Source: Argonema antarcticum A004/B2
GTDB lineage: Bacteria > Cyanobacteriota > Cyanobacteriia > Cyanobacteriales > Aerosakkonemataceae
Length of the DNA: 64,000 nt
NCBI RefSeq assembly: GCF_023333585.1
Contig: NZ_JAIQZN010000016.1
Coordinates: forward strand, 36,753 to 100,752
Direction: 5' to 3'
How positions within the stretch are numbered: position 1 is the first letter of the stretch; each line of letters starts with the position of its first letter. The position numbers and the translations under genes were made by a program. The notes beneath the pieces are model-generated. The model ran no database searches. It saw only the letters and a list, made by a program, of their open reading frames with translations, and was not told where the DNA came from. Below are positions 27,634-35,980 of the stretch, in pieces.

Positions 27634-27915
27634 ATGACCCAGATTAAGGAGAACTATCAAGTCACCCTCACCCAAGATGGATGGAAGGGAATCGAAAGGC
27701 TCTCAGAAAAGTTGAATCTGTCGGTGTCGGAACTTTTAGAACGAATTGGTAACGGAGAACTGATAATTGTTGATCCTGAAGATTTAGAAGATTATCTAGA
27801 TTTGCAAGATGCAATAGCAGCAGAAGCAAATCCAGAAAACCAACAGCGAATTCCTTGGGAACAAGTTAAAAAAGAACTTGGGTTGTCAGTAAGCAATGGA
27901 AGAGTACCGGATTGA
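27634..27915 (+). CDS. Antitoxin-like protein of a broken RelE/ParE-type module (copy 2)
   Basis: 93 residues, MTQIKENYQVTLTQDGWKGI start, LSVSELLERIGNGELIIVDP and acidic EDLEDYLDLQDAIAAEANP. It differs from copy 1 at roughly one position in six. It is preceded by its own ATG with weak GGAGAAAC. The downstream toxin has a frameshift, so again only the antitoxin is intact. Confidence 0.72.
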   Translation: MTQIKENYQVTLTQDGWKGIERLSEKLNLSVSELLERIGNGELIIVDPEDLEDYLDLQDAIAAEANPENQQRIPWEQVKKELGLSVSNGRVPD

Positions 27916-28158
27916 ATTTCTCCGTACAGCCTTAAAGCAATTAGCTAAACTTCCTGTAGAAATAAAGCAACGAATTGCAGCTAGAATTGAACAACTCAAA
28001 ACTAATCCTTATCCCCCAGATGTAAAAGCGTTGAAAAATGGCGGGGACGTTTGCGCTTGCGGGTAGGAGACTACCGAGTAATTTATCGGATCGAAAACGA
28101 TATTTTAGAGATTTTGATTATAAAAGTGGGACACCGGAAAAATATTTACAAGAATTGA
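27896..28158 (+). pseudogene. RelE/ParE-type toxin with a one-base frameshift
   Basis: The frame starts ATG at 27896 (MEEYRIEFLRTALKQLAKLP...) and stops at 28064 after 56 codons. In the next frame the rest of a RelE/ParE fold continues (GRLRLRVGDYRVIYRIENDI...HRKNIYKN) to 28158. Loss of one base near AATGGCGGGGAC explains it; restoring a G-E-G-R junction repairs the protein. Confidence 0.85.
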
Positions 28159-28257
28159 AGTTTTGCGATTGCATTTTCTTTAGAGTGCCAGATTAATTAT
28201 CGTGGAGACGGAGCAGGAGGAAATGTGATCGTACAACCGCAAGCTAGTAAAAGATTA

Positions 28258-29040
28258 TCACCCTGAAATAGACTCCTGATTGAGTGATTCTCCAATTAAT
28301 TCGTAAATCTCTCTAATTTGTTCAACATCCAAAGTTTTAATTATTTGTTCTGCTGCCTTCTTGGAGTTATGGCGAGGTATACTTACCCATAATCCGCCAT
28401 TTAAAGTAGCCGATTGAACTTTTGCTAACCACTCTCTCACCACTTTTCGCCCTTCTTCTGTGATTTGGTAATAGCCACGTCCTTTCCCCAATAAAGGCTC
28501 AATCCATCCTAAGTCAAGCCACCTTTGCCGCCAAATGTGCGCGTTACTAAGGACAGTTCGCAATACCTTCACAATTTTGTGTGCATTAATAGGCTGCTGA
28601 TCTGGACAAGCTTGAACCAGCTTAGAAAATTTCTCCAAATATTTTGATCGATTTCCTTGTTCCTTGAATAAAAAATTTTCCTCCTCCAATGTTTTTACTT
28701 GGGCTGATTCCAATTCTTTGACAATGCGATCAATATCTGATGGGTCAGAACCTAACCCAAAAGGCGGTTTAGCTTTGCAGAGTTCTTCGTAACTCTTGAA
28801 AGCCTTTCCATGTTCATCAATAAGCTGACGATAACCCGCGTATTGCTTCATCAAGTCACGCCAAGCTTTCAATTGTTGAGCATTAAAGGCAGCATCATGT
28901 AGAACTGATTGCAGTTCTAACCTGACAGCAATCGCCCAAGGACGAGATCCAGGCGGTGCATTAAGGTTGCCTGCATTAGCTAAAGTTTCTATGTGACCAT
29001 TTAATCGTTCATTGGATAGTTGCTTTGTAGCCATGCCCAC
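28258..29040 (-). CDS. Partner protein of the HNH-helicase, C-terminal winged helix
   Basis: 260 residues. The N-terminal and central parts are helical and charged (about 30-160, including a coiled-coil-like stretch VKELESAQVKTLEEENFLF). Residues about 180-215 look like a winged helix: RQRWLDLGWIEPLLGKG, RGYYQITEEGRKVVREWL. It starts within the end of the helicase gene (40-base overlap), so both are made from one message in order. No family is recognised. A DNA-binding or specificity role beside the helicase is inferred from the winged helix. Confidence 0.7.
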   Translation of the reverse strand: MGMATKQLSNERLNGHIETLANAGNLNAPPGSRPWAIAVRLELQSVLHDAAFNAQQLKAWRDLMKQYAGYRQLIDEHGKAFKSYEELCKAKPPFGLGSDPSDIDRIVKELESAQVKTLEEENFLFKEQGNRSKYLEKFSKLVQACPDQQPINAHKIVKVLRTVLSNAHIWRQRWLDLGWIEPLLGKGRGYYQITEEGRKVVREWLAKVQSATLNGGLWVSIPRHNSKKAAEQIIKTLDVEQIREIYELIGESLNQESISG

Positions 29041-31034
29041 ACCTGCCTCAATTCCTCTAGTGTCATTGCCGTGCGGGACTTGTCAAAAAATTTGACAATC
29101 TCCCCATTTAGGGTTTTGAAGTCAATTCCATTCTTAGCTGCGTAACGGCGAACATATTTTTCAATATTGTCCCGCATAACATCCCGCTCTTCGCTAGGAG
29201 TAAAAGGTTCTTTTACCGCTACTGATTGATCTTGTGTTTGTCCATTGAGGTATCCCTCGATAAAACGTTTTAGTTGAATTGTGCTGCTCCCACAAAGTCC
29301 TGCATTTTGCCTAGCTGATTGGATTCTAGCTGTCTCAGCATAGTCAATGGTTTCACCATTACTTAAATCCGAAGCTCTTGAGCGCGTTAGGTTTGAATAT
29401 AACGGAATAATTGAATTATCTCGAAGCTGATCGCCGAGAAGTTCATTATCGCCTTTGCTACCACTGCGCTCCTCGCGTATCTTCTCTTCTTTTTCCTTAA
29501 TAATTGGTTCTTGTTCGGCAATTATTTTTCCTACACATTTACGAGCTAATTCATCATCAGGAATATAAATGTGTCCTTTATTTTTTAACGCTCCAGGTTG
29601 ATCATCCACTCTGGCTGCTCTTGCCCATGCTTGTTCAAGCCAAGGTACAGTTCTAAATTGAGTTAAACAGGCAATATGCGTTATGGCAGGAACATCAAGT
29701 CCTTCGTATGCCATCGCCACTGTTACCAGAACATCAACTGCTTTTTGATCTCCAATAGGATAATGTTTCTTAAATTTTTTAATCGCTGCTTGGGCATCTT
29801 TTGATTGATCGCTTGTTGCTTTTATAGCTTTTATTCCTAACTCTTTAAGCCACTCCATATATTGATTTGCTTGCTTGATTTTTGGTGCAATCACCAGTAG
29901 CTTTGAACGCTGATTAATTATTTTGTGTGACTTCCAATTTTCAACACATCTTGTTAGTAACTGATGAGCGTATCCTGTGCTAAGTGCTGTACGAAGAGCT
30001 ATACCTGTATAGTCTCCTGCTTCTGCCAAACTCTCCACAGAACATTCCTGTCCTTTTTGATCTATCCACTTAGCTTCTCCATCTCCCCATTCAAAATGAA
30101 GAGGAACAATCGCACCTTCTCTAAGAGCCTGACTTCTTGTGTATTCAATAACTTTAGTCTCTTGATTACTAGACAAATTAGGAGTAACACCGCCAGTAAT
30201 TTCTTTATAGGGCATAAAAGCAATAGGCTTGCCATCCCCTCGCTGATGGGTTCCTGTCACCAGAATAACCAAAACAGCACTATCGACCAATGGTTGTAAT
30301 GCTCGATGCCACGCTCCATCTTCCTCAACATGATGAAACTCATCTAGTACCAGAATATAGCGCTTACGCCGAAGTTCCTGAGCGTGAAGGTCGGGATTTG
30401 CTCCGATAGCTTGGTATGTAGCTACATAACCGGACATTCCTTTACATGGATTAGGCTCGTTGTTATTAGCCATAATCCTATGCTGATGGCCTAACTGATC
30501 CTTGAAATAGCTATTTTCAAAATTGTCTTCTGCTTGCTTTTGCAGATTTAGTCGTGGAACTACCCAACAGATTGCATCAGCAATAGTTTCATGAAAGCCT
30601 CCTCCAGCTGCTCGATTAGGAAGTAGCTGTGCAGCAGCAATCACAGGAATTAAGCTTTTACCGCCTCCAGGGGTAACAAGCAGAATAATTTTTTTTACAG
30701 CGGTTCCCGCCTTGATGAGTTTACAAATTTGCAAAAATTCAGCTTGGTGTTTTCTAAGATTAAGAGGCTCTTTGGGCGGCTGTTCAAATAATTCTAATTG
30801 AATTGCACTGGTCATATTTCTGTTCTCCTCACCCGTTTTTTTATAATGACATTTGGGGCATAATGCCTCCATTTCGTGAACGTTTGTTCGTTTAGTTTCT
30901 GCCCAACGCTCAGTGTGATCTGCGTGCCAGTCTGAAGGCAAGTCACATCCGCACCACTGGCATTTGCCATCTGCCGCATACCAAAGAGCAGCGCGTAGTT
31001 TTTTTGAACGGAGGAAGCGGCTCTCTTTGGGCAT
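29001..31034 (-). CDS. HNH nuclease fused to a superfamily 2 helicase
   Basis: 677 residues. Residues 20-66 are an HNH domain: C25-x2-C28, WHADHTERW (His37, Asp39, His40), then ALCPKCHYKKT (C59-x2-C62, His63). From about 95 an SF2 helicase follows: Q-like LNLRKHQAEF, Walker A TPGGGKS (121-127), motif II DEFHH (231-235), motif III VTGTHQR (259-265), motif V-like VAMAYEGLDVPA and motif VI QAWARAARVDD. The C-terminal 180 residues are helical without a match I know. Restriction-type systems pair such activities to cut invading DNA; defence is inferred. The module lies directly beyond the 3' end of tRNA-Ser, a common integration point. It is not a named system that I recognise. Confidence 0.88.
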   Translation of the reverse strand: MPKESRFLRSKKLRAALWYAADGKCQWCGCDLPSDWHADHTERWAETKRTNVHEMEALCPKCHYKKTGEENRNMTSAIQLELFEQPPKEPLNLRKHQAEFLQICKLIKAGTAVKKIILLVTPGGGKSLIPVIAAAQLLPNRAAGGGFHETIADAICWVVPRLNLQKQAEDNFENSYFKDQLGHQHRIMANNNEPNPCKGMSGYVATYQAIGANPDLHAQELRRKRYILVLDEFHHVEEDGAWHRALQPLVDSAVLVILVTGTHQRGDGKPIAFMPYKEITGGVTPNLSSNQETKVIEYTRSQALREGAIVPLHFEWGDGEAKWIDQKGQECSVESLAEAGDYTGIALRTALSTGYAHQLLTRCVENWKSHKIINQRSKLLVIAPKIKQANQYMEWLKELGIKAIKATSDQSKDAQAAIKKFKKHYPIGDQKAVDVLVTVAMAYEGLDVPAITHIACLTQFRTVPWLEQAWARAARVDDQPGALKNKGHIYIPDDELARKCVGKIIAEQEPIIKEKEEKIREERSGSKGDNELLGDQLRDNSIIPLYSNLTRSRASDLSNGETIDYAETARIQSARQNAGLCGSSTIQLKRFIEGYLNGQTQDQSVAVKEPFTPSEERDVMRDNIEKYVRRYAAKNGIDFKTLNGEIVKFFDKSRTAMTLEELRQVWAWLQSNYPMND

Positions 31035-31198
31035 CTGAAAATCCTCCTACTCTGAGAACTCCTTTCTGCTATGATAGTACAAATGTTCTAAAAAAATTGG
31101 GATATCCAAGTCTATCCATAAATAATTAGAATAGATAGCACCTTTTGTATAGTGGTACTAGGGATTCTGCCAATCGTAGCTTAATTTGAAACTTTCAA

Positions 31199-31285
31199 CG
31201 GAGAAGGTGGGATTTGAACCCACGGAACCCTTGCGGGTTCATCTGATTTCAAGTCAGACGCATTCGACCACTCTGCCACCTCTCC
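31199..31285 (-). tRNA. tRNA-Ser (UGA anticodon)
   Basis: On the reverse strand an 87-nt class II tRNA: acceptor GGAGAGG/CTTCTCC, anticodon stem-loop CTGACTTGAAATCAG with TGA anticodon, long variable arm (ACCCGCAAGGGTT), T-arm GTGGGTTCAAATCCCAC and discriminator G. CCA is not encoded. It reads UCN serine codons. Confidence 0.97.
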
Positions 31286-31355
31286 AGGTGCATCCTTTGT
31301 ATTTTACCAGCAGTTATCGCAACTGGCTACAAGAAACCGGGTTTCTTGAGGTAGG

Positions 31356-32318
31356 TTAGCCAAAAACTTGATTCGCAGCAGTCAGAAACCCGGTTTCTCC
31401 CAACAGAGTATCAGAACGCTGATAAAAAATCTCCTCAGACTCAACAGTATACTCTTTGCCAACCCAAACCAGCGATATCTCAGAGACGACACCAGCTTGT
31501 AAGGATACCAGGAAGAAATTCCGCAGCCGATCGCTTCCATTCTGCACAATCCGAGGCACACTTGCCGCATTTAAATAAACTGTCCCATCAGGACTGGTAG
31601 CAACTGAAGTGCGTAACTCATCATCGGTGTAGCGCAACTGGTGGTGCATATGCCCAAATGTTACCAGGGGAATGGATTTACCCAGATGTTTGGTTTGCGC
31701 GATCGCATCTGCAAAATCCCGATCGCCGAAATCTTCTCCCACCGGTTCCCAATCTTTACCGCAGGGATCGTCCGGGCGATCGCCTAACCCGAAAGGCCCA
31801 TTGTGACCCAGAAAGATGACTATATTATAGGCTGCACTATTTGCCGCCTCCACAATCCGGCTGCTAGATTCCTCAAAACTCGTCACACCATACCGCTTTT
31901 CATAGAAATCGATATTTTTCCAAACCTCTCCACCCCAACTGAAGGGACGACTCCCCACAACAGTTAAGTTCAATTCTGGGAAGTCCAGCTTTCCGTAACC
32001 CACATGAGTTTCGCCCAAAGCATCCAGCTGATCCTGCACCCAGTCTTCCTTCTTGCGGTTGTAGGGACACCGCTTGCGTCCCCACTCCGAGGCGCTGTAC
32101 CAGGCATCGTGGTTGCCCAAAATGACCGCTTTGGGGAGATCGAGAGATGCGATCGCTCTTACCACCCCCACCGACTCATTCCCAAAATCCCCCACAAACA
32201 GCACCAAATCCACACCCAAGTGGTGTAAAGCTTCCCCATCCTCAGCTTCCCACTGGTCGTGGACATCCCCGACAACTGCTATTTTAATCCCTTGATTTTG
32301 ATTCCCCTGACCAGCCAT
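31356..32318 (-). CDS. Metallophosphoesterase (calcineurin-like, cyanobacterial TIGR04168 type)
   Basis: About 320 residues from MAGQGNQNQGIKIAVVGDVHD; a frame extends to 32390, but GGGGAAG lies just before the inner ATG and the first metal motif follows at once. All dimetal motifs are present: GDVHD, GDFGNE, LGNHDAW, FLGHNGP and FGHMHH. It hydrolyses phosphoester bonds; substrate unknown. The last residues (LLGETGFLTA) are coded by the dispersed GAGAAACCGGGTTTC repeat, so the natural C-terminus has been altered by repeat insertion. Confidence 0.85.
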   Translation of the reverse strand: MAGQGNQNQGIKIAVVGDVHDQWEAEDGEALHHLGVDLVLFVGDFGNESVGVVRAIASLDLPKAVILGNHDAWYSASEWGRKRCPYNRKKEDWVQDQLDALGETHVGYGKLDFPELNLTVVGSRPFSWGGEVWKNIDFYEKRYGVTSFEESSSRIVEAANSAAYNIVIFLGHNGPFGLGDRPDDPCGKDWEPVGEDFGDRDFADAIAQTKHLGKSIPLVTFGHMHHQLRYTDDELRTSVATSPDGTVYLNAASVPRIVQNGSDRLRNFFLVSLQAGVVSEISLVWVGKEYTVESEEIFYQRSDTLLGETGFLTAANQVFG

Positions 32319-32491
32319 ACCTACTTCCCCTATCATCCTTTTCCAGGATAGGCAAGCAAAGCCTGTTTTTGCAGCCAACTCAAGCAGCAACTGATATTTA
32401 CGTATTTTTTACGATACTACTTGCCAACATTTTTAGTAAAACAAACTATAATTAATCAATAATCAAGGCTATGCCTTCCTACACCTGGTAG

Positions 32492-33472
32492 ATGCTTACT
32501 GTGTTGATTACTACACTTCCTCTCAAAGATTACACTCAAGCCCCAGCAACTCCCCCTGATTTGTTTGAGGCGATTCAAGCTCTGAAAATAAAGCTAAACG
32601 CCGTTATTCTCGCTCACTATTACCAAGACCCTGATATTCAGGATGTAGCAGATTATATTGGTGATTCCCTAGAGCTATCCCGGCGAGCCGCCAGCACCAA
32701 TGCAGATGCGATCGTCTTCGCTGGCGTTCACTTTATGGCGGAAACTGCCAAAATTCTCAACCCAGATAAATTGGTACTTTTACCAGATTTAAACGCAGGT
32801 TGCTCTTTGGCAGATACTTGTCCCCCCGACGCCTTTGCCGCCTTTAAAGCTGCACACCCAGGACATCTGGTAATTTCTTACATCAACTGCTCTGCCGCCA
32901 TTAAGGCAATGAGCGATATTATCTGCACCAGTTCCAACGCTGTCAAGATAGTTCGCCAAATTCCAGAAGACCAACCAATTATATTTGCTCCCGATCGCAA
33001 TCTCGGTCGCTACGTCATGGAGCAAACTGGGCGAGACATGGTACTCTGGCAAGGAGCCTGTATTGTACATGAAAACTTCTCGGAAAAGAAGATAGTCCAG
33101 TTAAAAATTGCCCACCCAGAAGCCGAAATCATCGCTCATCCCGAATGCGAACCGCCAGTATTGCGTCACGCCAACTACATCGGTTCTACCAGTGCTTTGC
33201 TGAAGTATTCTCAAGCTAGTTCCAGTGAAGCTTTTATTGTTGCTACCGAACCTGGTATTATTCACCAAATGCAGAAGCAGCAACCTCAAAAACGCTTCAT
33301 TCCCGCACCACCAATCAACAATTGCGCCTGCAATGAGTGTCCTTTCATGCGATTAAATACTCTGGAAAAGCTTTATTGGGCGATGAAAAATCGTACTCCA
33401 GAAATAACTTTACCAGAAGAAACGCGATTGGCGGCATTGCGACCAATGCAACGGATGTTAGAAATGAGTTAA
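32492..33472 (+). CDS. nadA: Quinolinate synthase
   Basis: A 326-residue [4Fe-4S] enzyme making quinolinate from iminoaspartate and dihydroxyacetone phosphate in NAD synthesis. The motifs [59 protein letters not shown] and the C-terminal [11 protein letters not shown] carry the expected cluster cysteines in three regions. Size fits the short NadA form. Monocistronic; upstream A/T-rich region may hold the promoter. Confidence 0.96.
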   Translation: MLTVLITTLPLKDYTQAPATPPDLFEAIQALKIKLNAVILAHYYQDPDIQDVADYIGDSLELSRRAASTNADAIVFAGVHFMAETAKILNPDKLVLLPDLNAGCSLADTCPPDAFAAFKAAHPGHLVISYINCSAAIKAMSDIICTSSNAVKIVRQIPEDQPIIFAPDRNLGRYVMEQTGRDMVLWQGACIVHENFSEKKIVQLKIAHPEAEIIAHPECEPPVLRHANYIGSTSALLKYSQASSSEAFIVATEPGIIHQMQKQQPQKRFIPAPPINNCACNECPFMRLNTLEKLYWAMKNRTPEITLPEETRLAALRPMQRMLEMS

Positions 33473-33498
33473 TCAATAATTTCAGATTGCCAATTGCC

Positions 33499-33538
33499 GA
33501 TTTCAAATTTAAAATATTTTTAGATTAAATTTGAAATC
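33499..33538. terminator. Hairpin after nadA
   Basis: GATTTCAAATTTA...TAAATTTGAAATC, 13-base-pair perfect arms with a 14-base A/T loop, lies 27 bases after the nadA stop and 19 before the next start. It is one of several related AAATCT-type hairpins at gene ends here. Confidence 0.6.
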
Positions 33539-33556
33539 AAAAATCTGAAATTAGTA

Positions 33557-34171
33557 ATGACTAATTGCCTAATCGTTTTCACTCGCTATCCAGAAGCAGG
33601 AAAAGCCAAAACGCGGCTAATTCCCGTCCTGGGTGCTGAAGGTGCAGCTACTCTGCATCGCCAAATGACAGAAAGTGCGATCGCACTTTGTAGAGACACG
33701 ATTAATCGCGTCTCTACTACACTATCCATAGAAGTGCATTTTGCTGGTGGCGATCGACAATTGATGCAACAATGGTTGGGAGATGATATCATTTATCGAC
33801 AACAGAGTGAAGGCGATATTGGAATGCGAATGGCATCTGCATTTGAAATAGCATTTTCCAATAATATGGATAATGTTATCATCATTGGTTCTGATTGTCC
33901 GACCCTGAATTCCCAAATTATCGCATCAGCATTTCAGGCACTTTATCAGCACGATTTAGTCCTTGGCCCCGCCACCGATGGCGGTTATTATTTAATTGCA
34001 TTAAACCGTCTTATTCCCGAACTATTTACGGGAATCACTTGGAGTACATCTGAGGTTTTTCAACAAACAGTAGAAATTGCTGCTAAGCTCAATTTAGATG
34101 TTGCTTATTTGAGTGAGCTTGCTGATGTCGATCGACCCGAAGATATTTATTTTTGTAATTTAAAATTTTAG
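33557..34171 (+). CDS. TIGR04282-type nucleotide-transferase-like glycosyltransferase
   Basis: 204 residues. N-terminal FTRYPEAGKAKTRLIPVLG, VIIIGSDCPTLN and GPATDGGYYLIALN are the hallmarks of the family annotated as arsenosugar biosynthesis glycosyltransferase, a GT-A/nucleotidyltransferase fold. It usually occurs with the TIGR04283 partner, which lies 1.8 kb downstream. Residues about 46-55 (CRDTINRVST) are coded by a TAGAGACACGATTAATCGCGTCTCTA palindrome in frame. Its stop overlaps the stop of the convergent GUN4 gene by four bases. Confidence 0.85.
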   Translation: MTNCLIVFTRYPEAGKAKTRLIPVLGAEGAATLHRQMTESAIALCRDTINRVSTTLSIEVHFAGGDRQLMQQWLGDDIIYRQQSEGDIGMRMASAFEIAFSNNMDNVIIIGSDCPTLNSQIIASAFQALYQHDLVLGPATDGGYYLIALNRLIPELFTGITWSTSEVFQQTVEIAAKLNLDVAYLSELADVDRPEDIYFCNLKF

Positions 34172-35052
34172 CAGGGAATTTCGTCACAATTTGGGATGCG
34201 TTGTAGAAAGCAGCGAATCATTTCTGCACCGAAAAATGAATCCCAACTCCATTCATCCAGATAATAATCAATAGAATAAAAACCCATAACAGATTCATCG
34301 TCATTAGTGTATGGATTTGAAACTACCTTACCTCCACCAAAGTCACAAATACTGGGGAGATGTCCTTCGGGAGCGTTGAGATCGAAAGGGATATTTTCGC
34401 GGCGCTTAATTGTATAAGCTTCTCGCCTGTAGGAGTAAGGAATATTACTTTTCTCTATCTTCCATCCTAAGAGATCGCTAAACTTTTCTGCGGTTATTTC
34501 ATATTTTGCAAACGCCGAACTTTCGCATATCTTCTTCTGCACGCTAAAGCCAAAACGACCATTACTGTATATTGTCCAAAGTCTGTCAATAACATAAAGG
34601 TCTTCTGAACTTAACTTTTGGATATCTTCTTTTCTCAGCCATTCTCTTTCTCGATTAACTGACTTCAGAACGAGATCGCGAGTTAAGAGATCGGCCTCTT
34701 TCCATTGTCTTGTTACCAGTAAACTTTCTAATGGTTTGTAGTTCAAACCCGTTGCAGAAATTGGAGGAAATGATTGCAGCGCCTGTTGGACTTTTGGTTC
34801 TTTTCTACGTGCTAATAATTCGTAAGCAGTCCACTGCACTTGTTTTGATTCATCATTCAAAGCTTGAATTACTAAATCCAAACCCGCTTCACCATAATTG
34901 AGAGCTTGAGAAAGCGCAGTAAGTTTCAGAGCGACTGCTGCACTTGCCATGCGGCTTTTGACTCCTTCTATTCCACCTAAAACAACATCTCCTGTTGAAG
35001 CTCTTTTACCACCGCCAAGGACGGCATCATTCTCTTTAGGCTGAATCGACAT
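34168..35052 (-). CDS. GUN4 domain protein with an N-terminal HEAT-like segment
   Basis: 294 residues. Residues about 35-100 are HEAT/Armadillo-like helices (QALNDESKQVQWTAYELLAR). The C-terminal half is GUN4: DLVLKSVNREREWLRKEDIQ, SSEDLYVIDRLWTIYSNGRF, GFSVQKKI and APEGHLPS. GUN4 proteins bind porphyrins and stimulate Mg-chelatase; cyanobacteria also hold many GUN4 relatives without proven porphyrin roles. The loop around EKSNIPYSYRREAYT is longer than in the true Gun4, so this is a paralogue. It separates the two glycosyltransferase genes. Confidence 0.85.
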   Translation of the reverse strand: MSIQPKENDAVLGGGKRASTGDVVLGGIEGVKSRMASAAVALKLTALSQALNYGEAGLDLVIQALNDESKQVQWTAYELLARRKEPKVQQALQSFPPISATGLNYKPLESLLVTRQWKEADLLTRDLVLKSVNREREWLRKEDIQKLSSEDLYVIDRLWTIYSNGRFGFSVQKKICESSAFAKYEITAEKFSDLLGWKIEKSNIPYSYRREAYTIKRRENIPFDLNAPEGHLPSICDFGGGKVVSNPYTNDDESVMGFYSIDYYLDEWSWDSFFGAEMIRCFLQRIPNCDEIPC

Positions 35053-35112
35053 AGATTTTTCCTTAGTAAGTATGCACGATCTGAAAAATTCATCTTCTAC
35101 AAAGATGTGAAT

Positions 35113-35898
35113 TTAACGCAGTCCCGTTTCTCGCAGAAGTGCATCTGCCCAAATTCTATCCTCCGATTTGAGAGGCGGTACGGATTCGAGACGGTAGTTT
35201 ATTGCCATATCAAATCTTGCCTGATTGTATACCTGAATTAACAAACTCTGTAAATCTACCAATGGTTCAGGATCTCCCGATCGCAAAGGTAGCAGAAACT
35301 GAGGAATTTCTTGCCGAACGCTAAAAGCATACAACTGCGCTTGCGGACGGCGATCGCCTCTAGCAACCAAAATGCGATAGTCCGATGGCGGGATTTGGCC
35401 GATAATTCGCATGGGTTTACCGCCTCTGAGTAAGTCAATTTCTACCAAATTTGTAGGACTGCTTAATACTTCTCGACGCTTTCTTTCATAAGCATCTCGT
35501 CCCATACCGGCGCGTTTGTTGGTGGGAGAGATAACTTCGATCGCTGTGACCACATATCCTGTTTCCTCCTCTCTAATTTCTAAATAACCTTCCCTCATTT
35601 CTTCCGGTACTGGTAATCTCACCGTGACAGCTTCAGTTTGTGCCGGTAAAGTCATCGTCGATCGAGTCTGACTTGAGGTTGAACTTTGAGAGTATACAGA
35701 CACATCAGGAATTGCTACGGTGACGGACTCTTCTTCCTCCTCACTCAGATAAATACGTTTTTCAATCGCCACTCTGTATTGAAGACTGAGATTCGATTCT
35801 ATGGCTATGGCAATTGCTGTAATCAGGCGGTGATGTACTTCTGACCACCGGATGGGATTCTCTAAATAAGGGTTCATTCCAGGAAACGGAGAAGGCAT
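35113..35898 (-). CDS. DUF4058 family protein
   Basis: 261 residues, starting MPSPFPGMNPYLENPIRWSEVHHRLI, the diagnostic DUF4058 opening. Strongly conserved GYLEIREEETGYVVTAIEVISPTNK and REVLSSPTNLVEIDLLRGG follow; the EVISPTNK and EIDLLR pattern resembles PD-(D/E)XK-like cores, but nuclease activity is unproven. A cyanobacteria-rich family of unknown function. It lies 60 bases upstream of the GUN4 gene on the same strand. Confidence 0.88.
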   Translation of the reverse strand: MPSPFPGMNPYLENPIRWSEVHHRLITAIAIAIESNLSLQYRVAIEKRIYLSEEEEESVTVAIPDVSVYSQSSTSSQTRSTMTLPAQTEAVTVRLPVPEEMREGYLEIREEETGYVVTAIEVISPTNKRAGMGRDAYERKRREVLSSPTNLVEIDLLRGGKPMRIIGQIPPSDYRILVARGDRRPQAQLYAFSVRQEIPQFLLPLRSGDPEPLVDLQSLLIQVYNQARFDMAINYRLESVPPLKSEDRIWADALLRETGLR

Positions 35899-35980
35899 TG
35901 CAGCACCTCACAAGCGGATAATTTCAATCAACAATATAATTATTACAATATAACTCAACTAATATTTCTTTGGCTATCCC

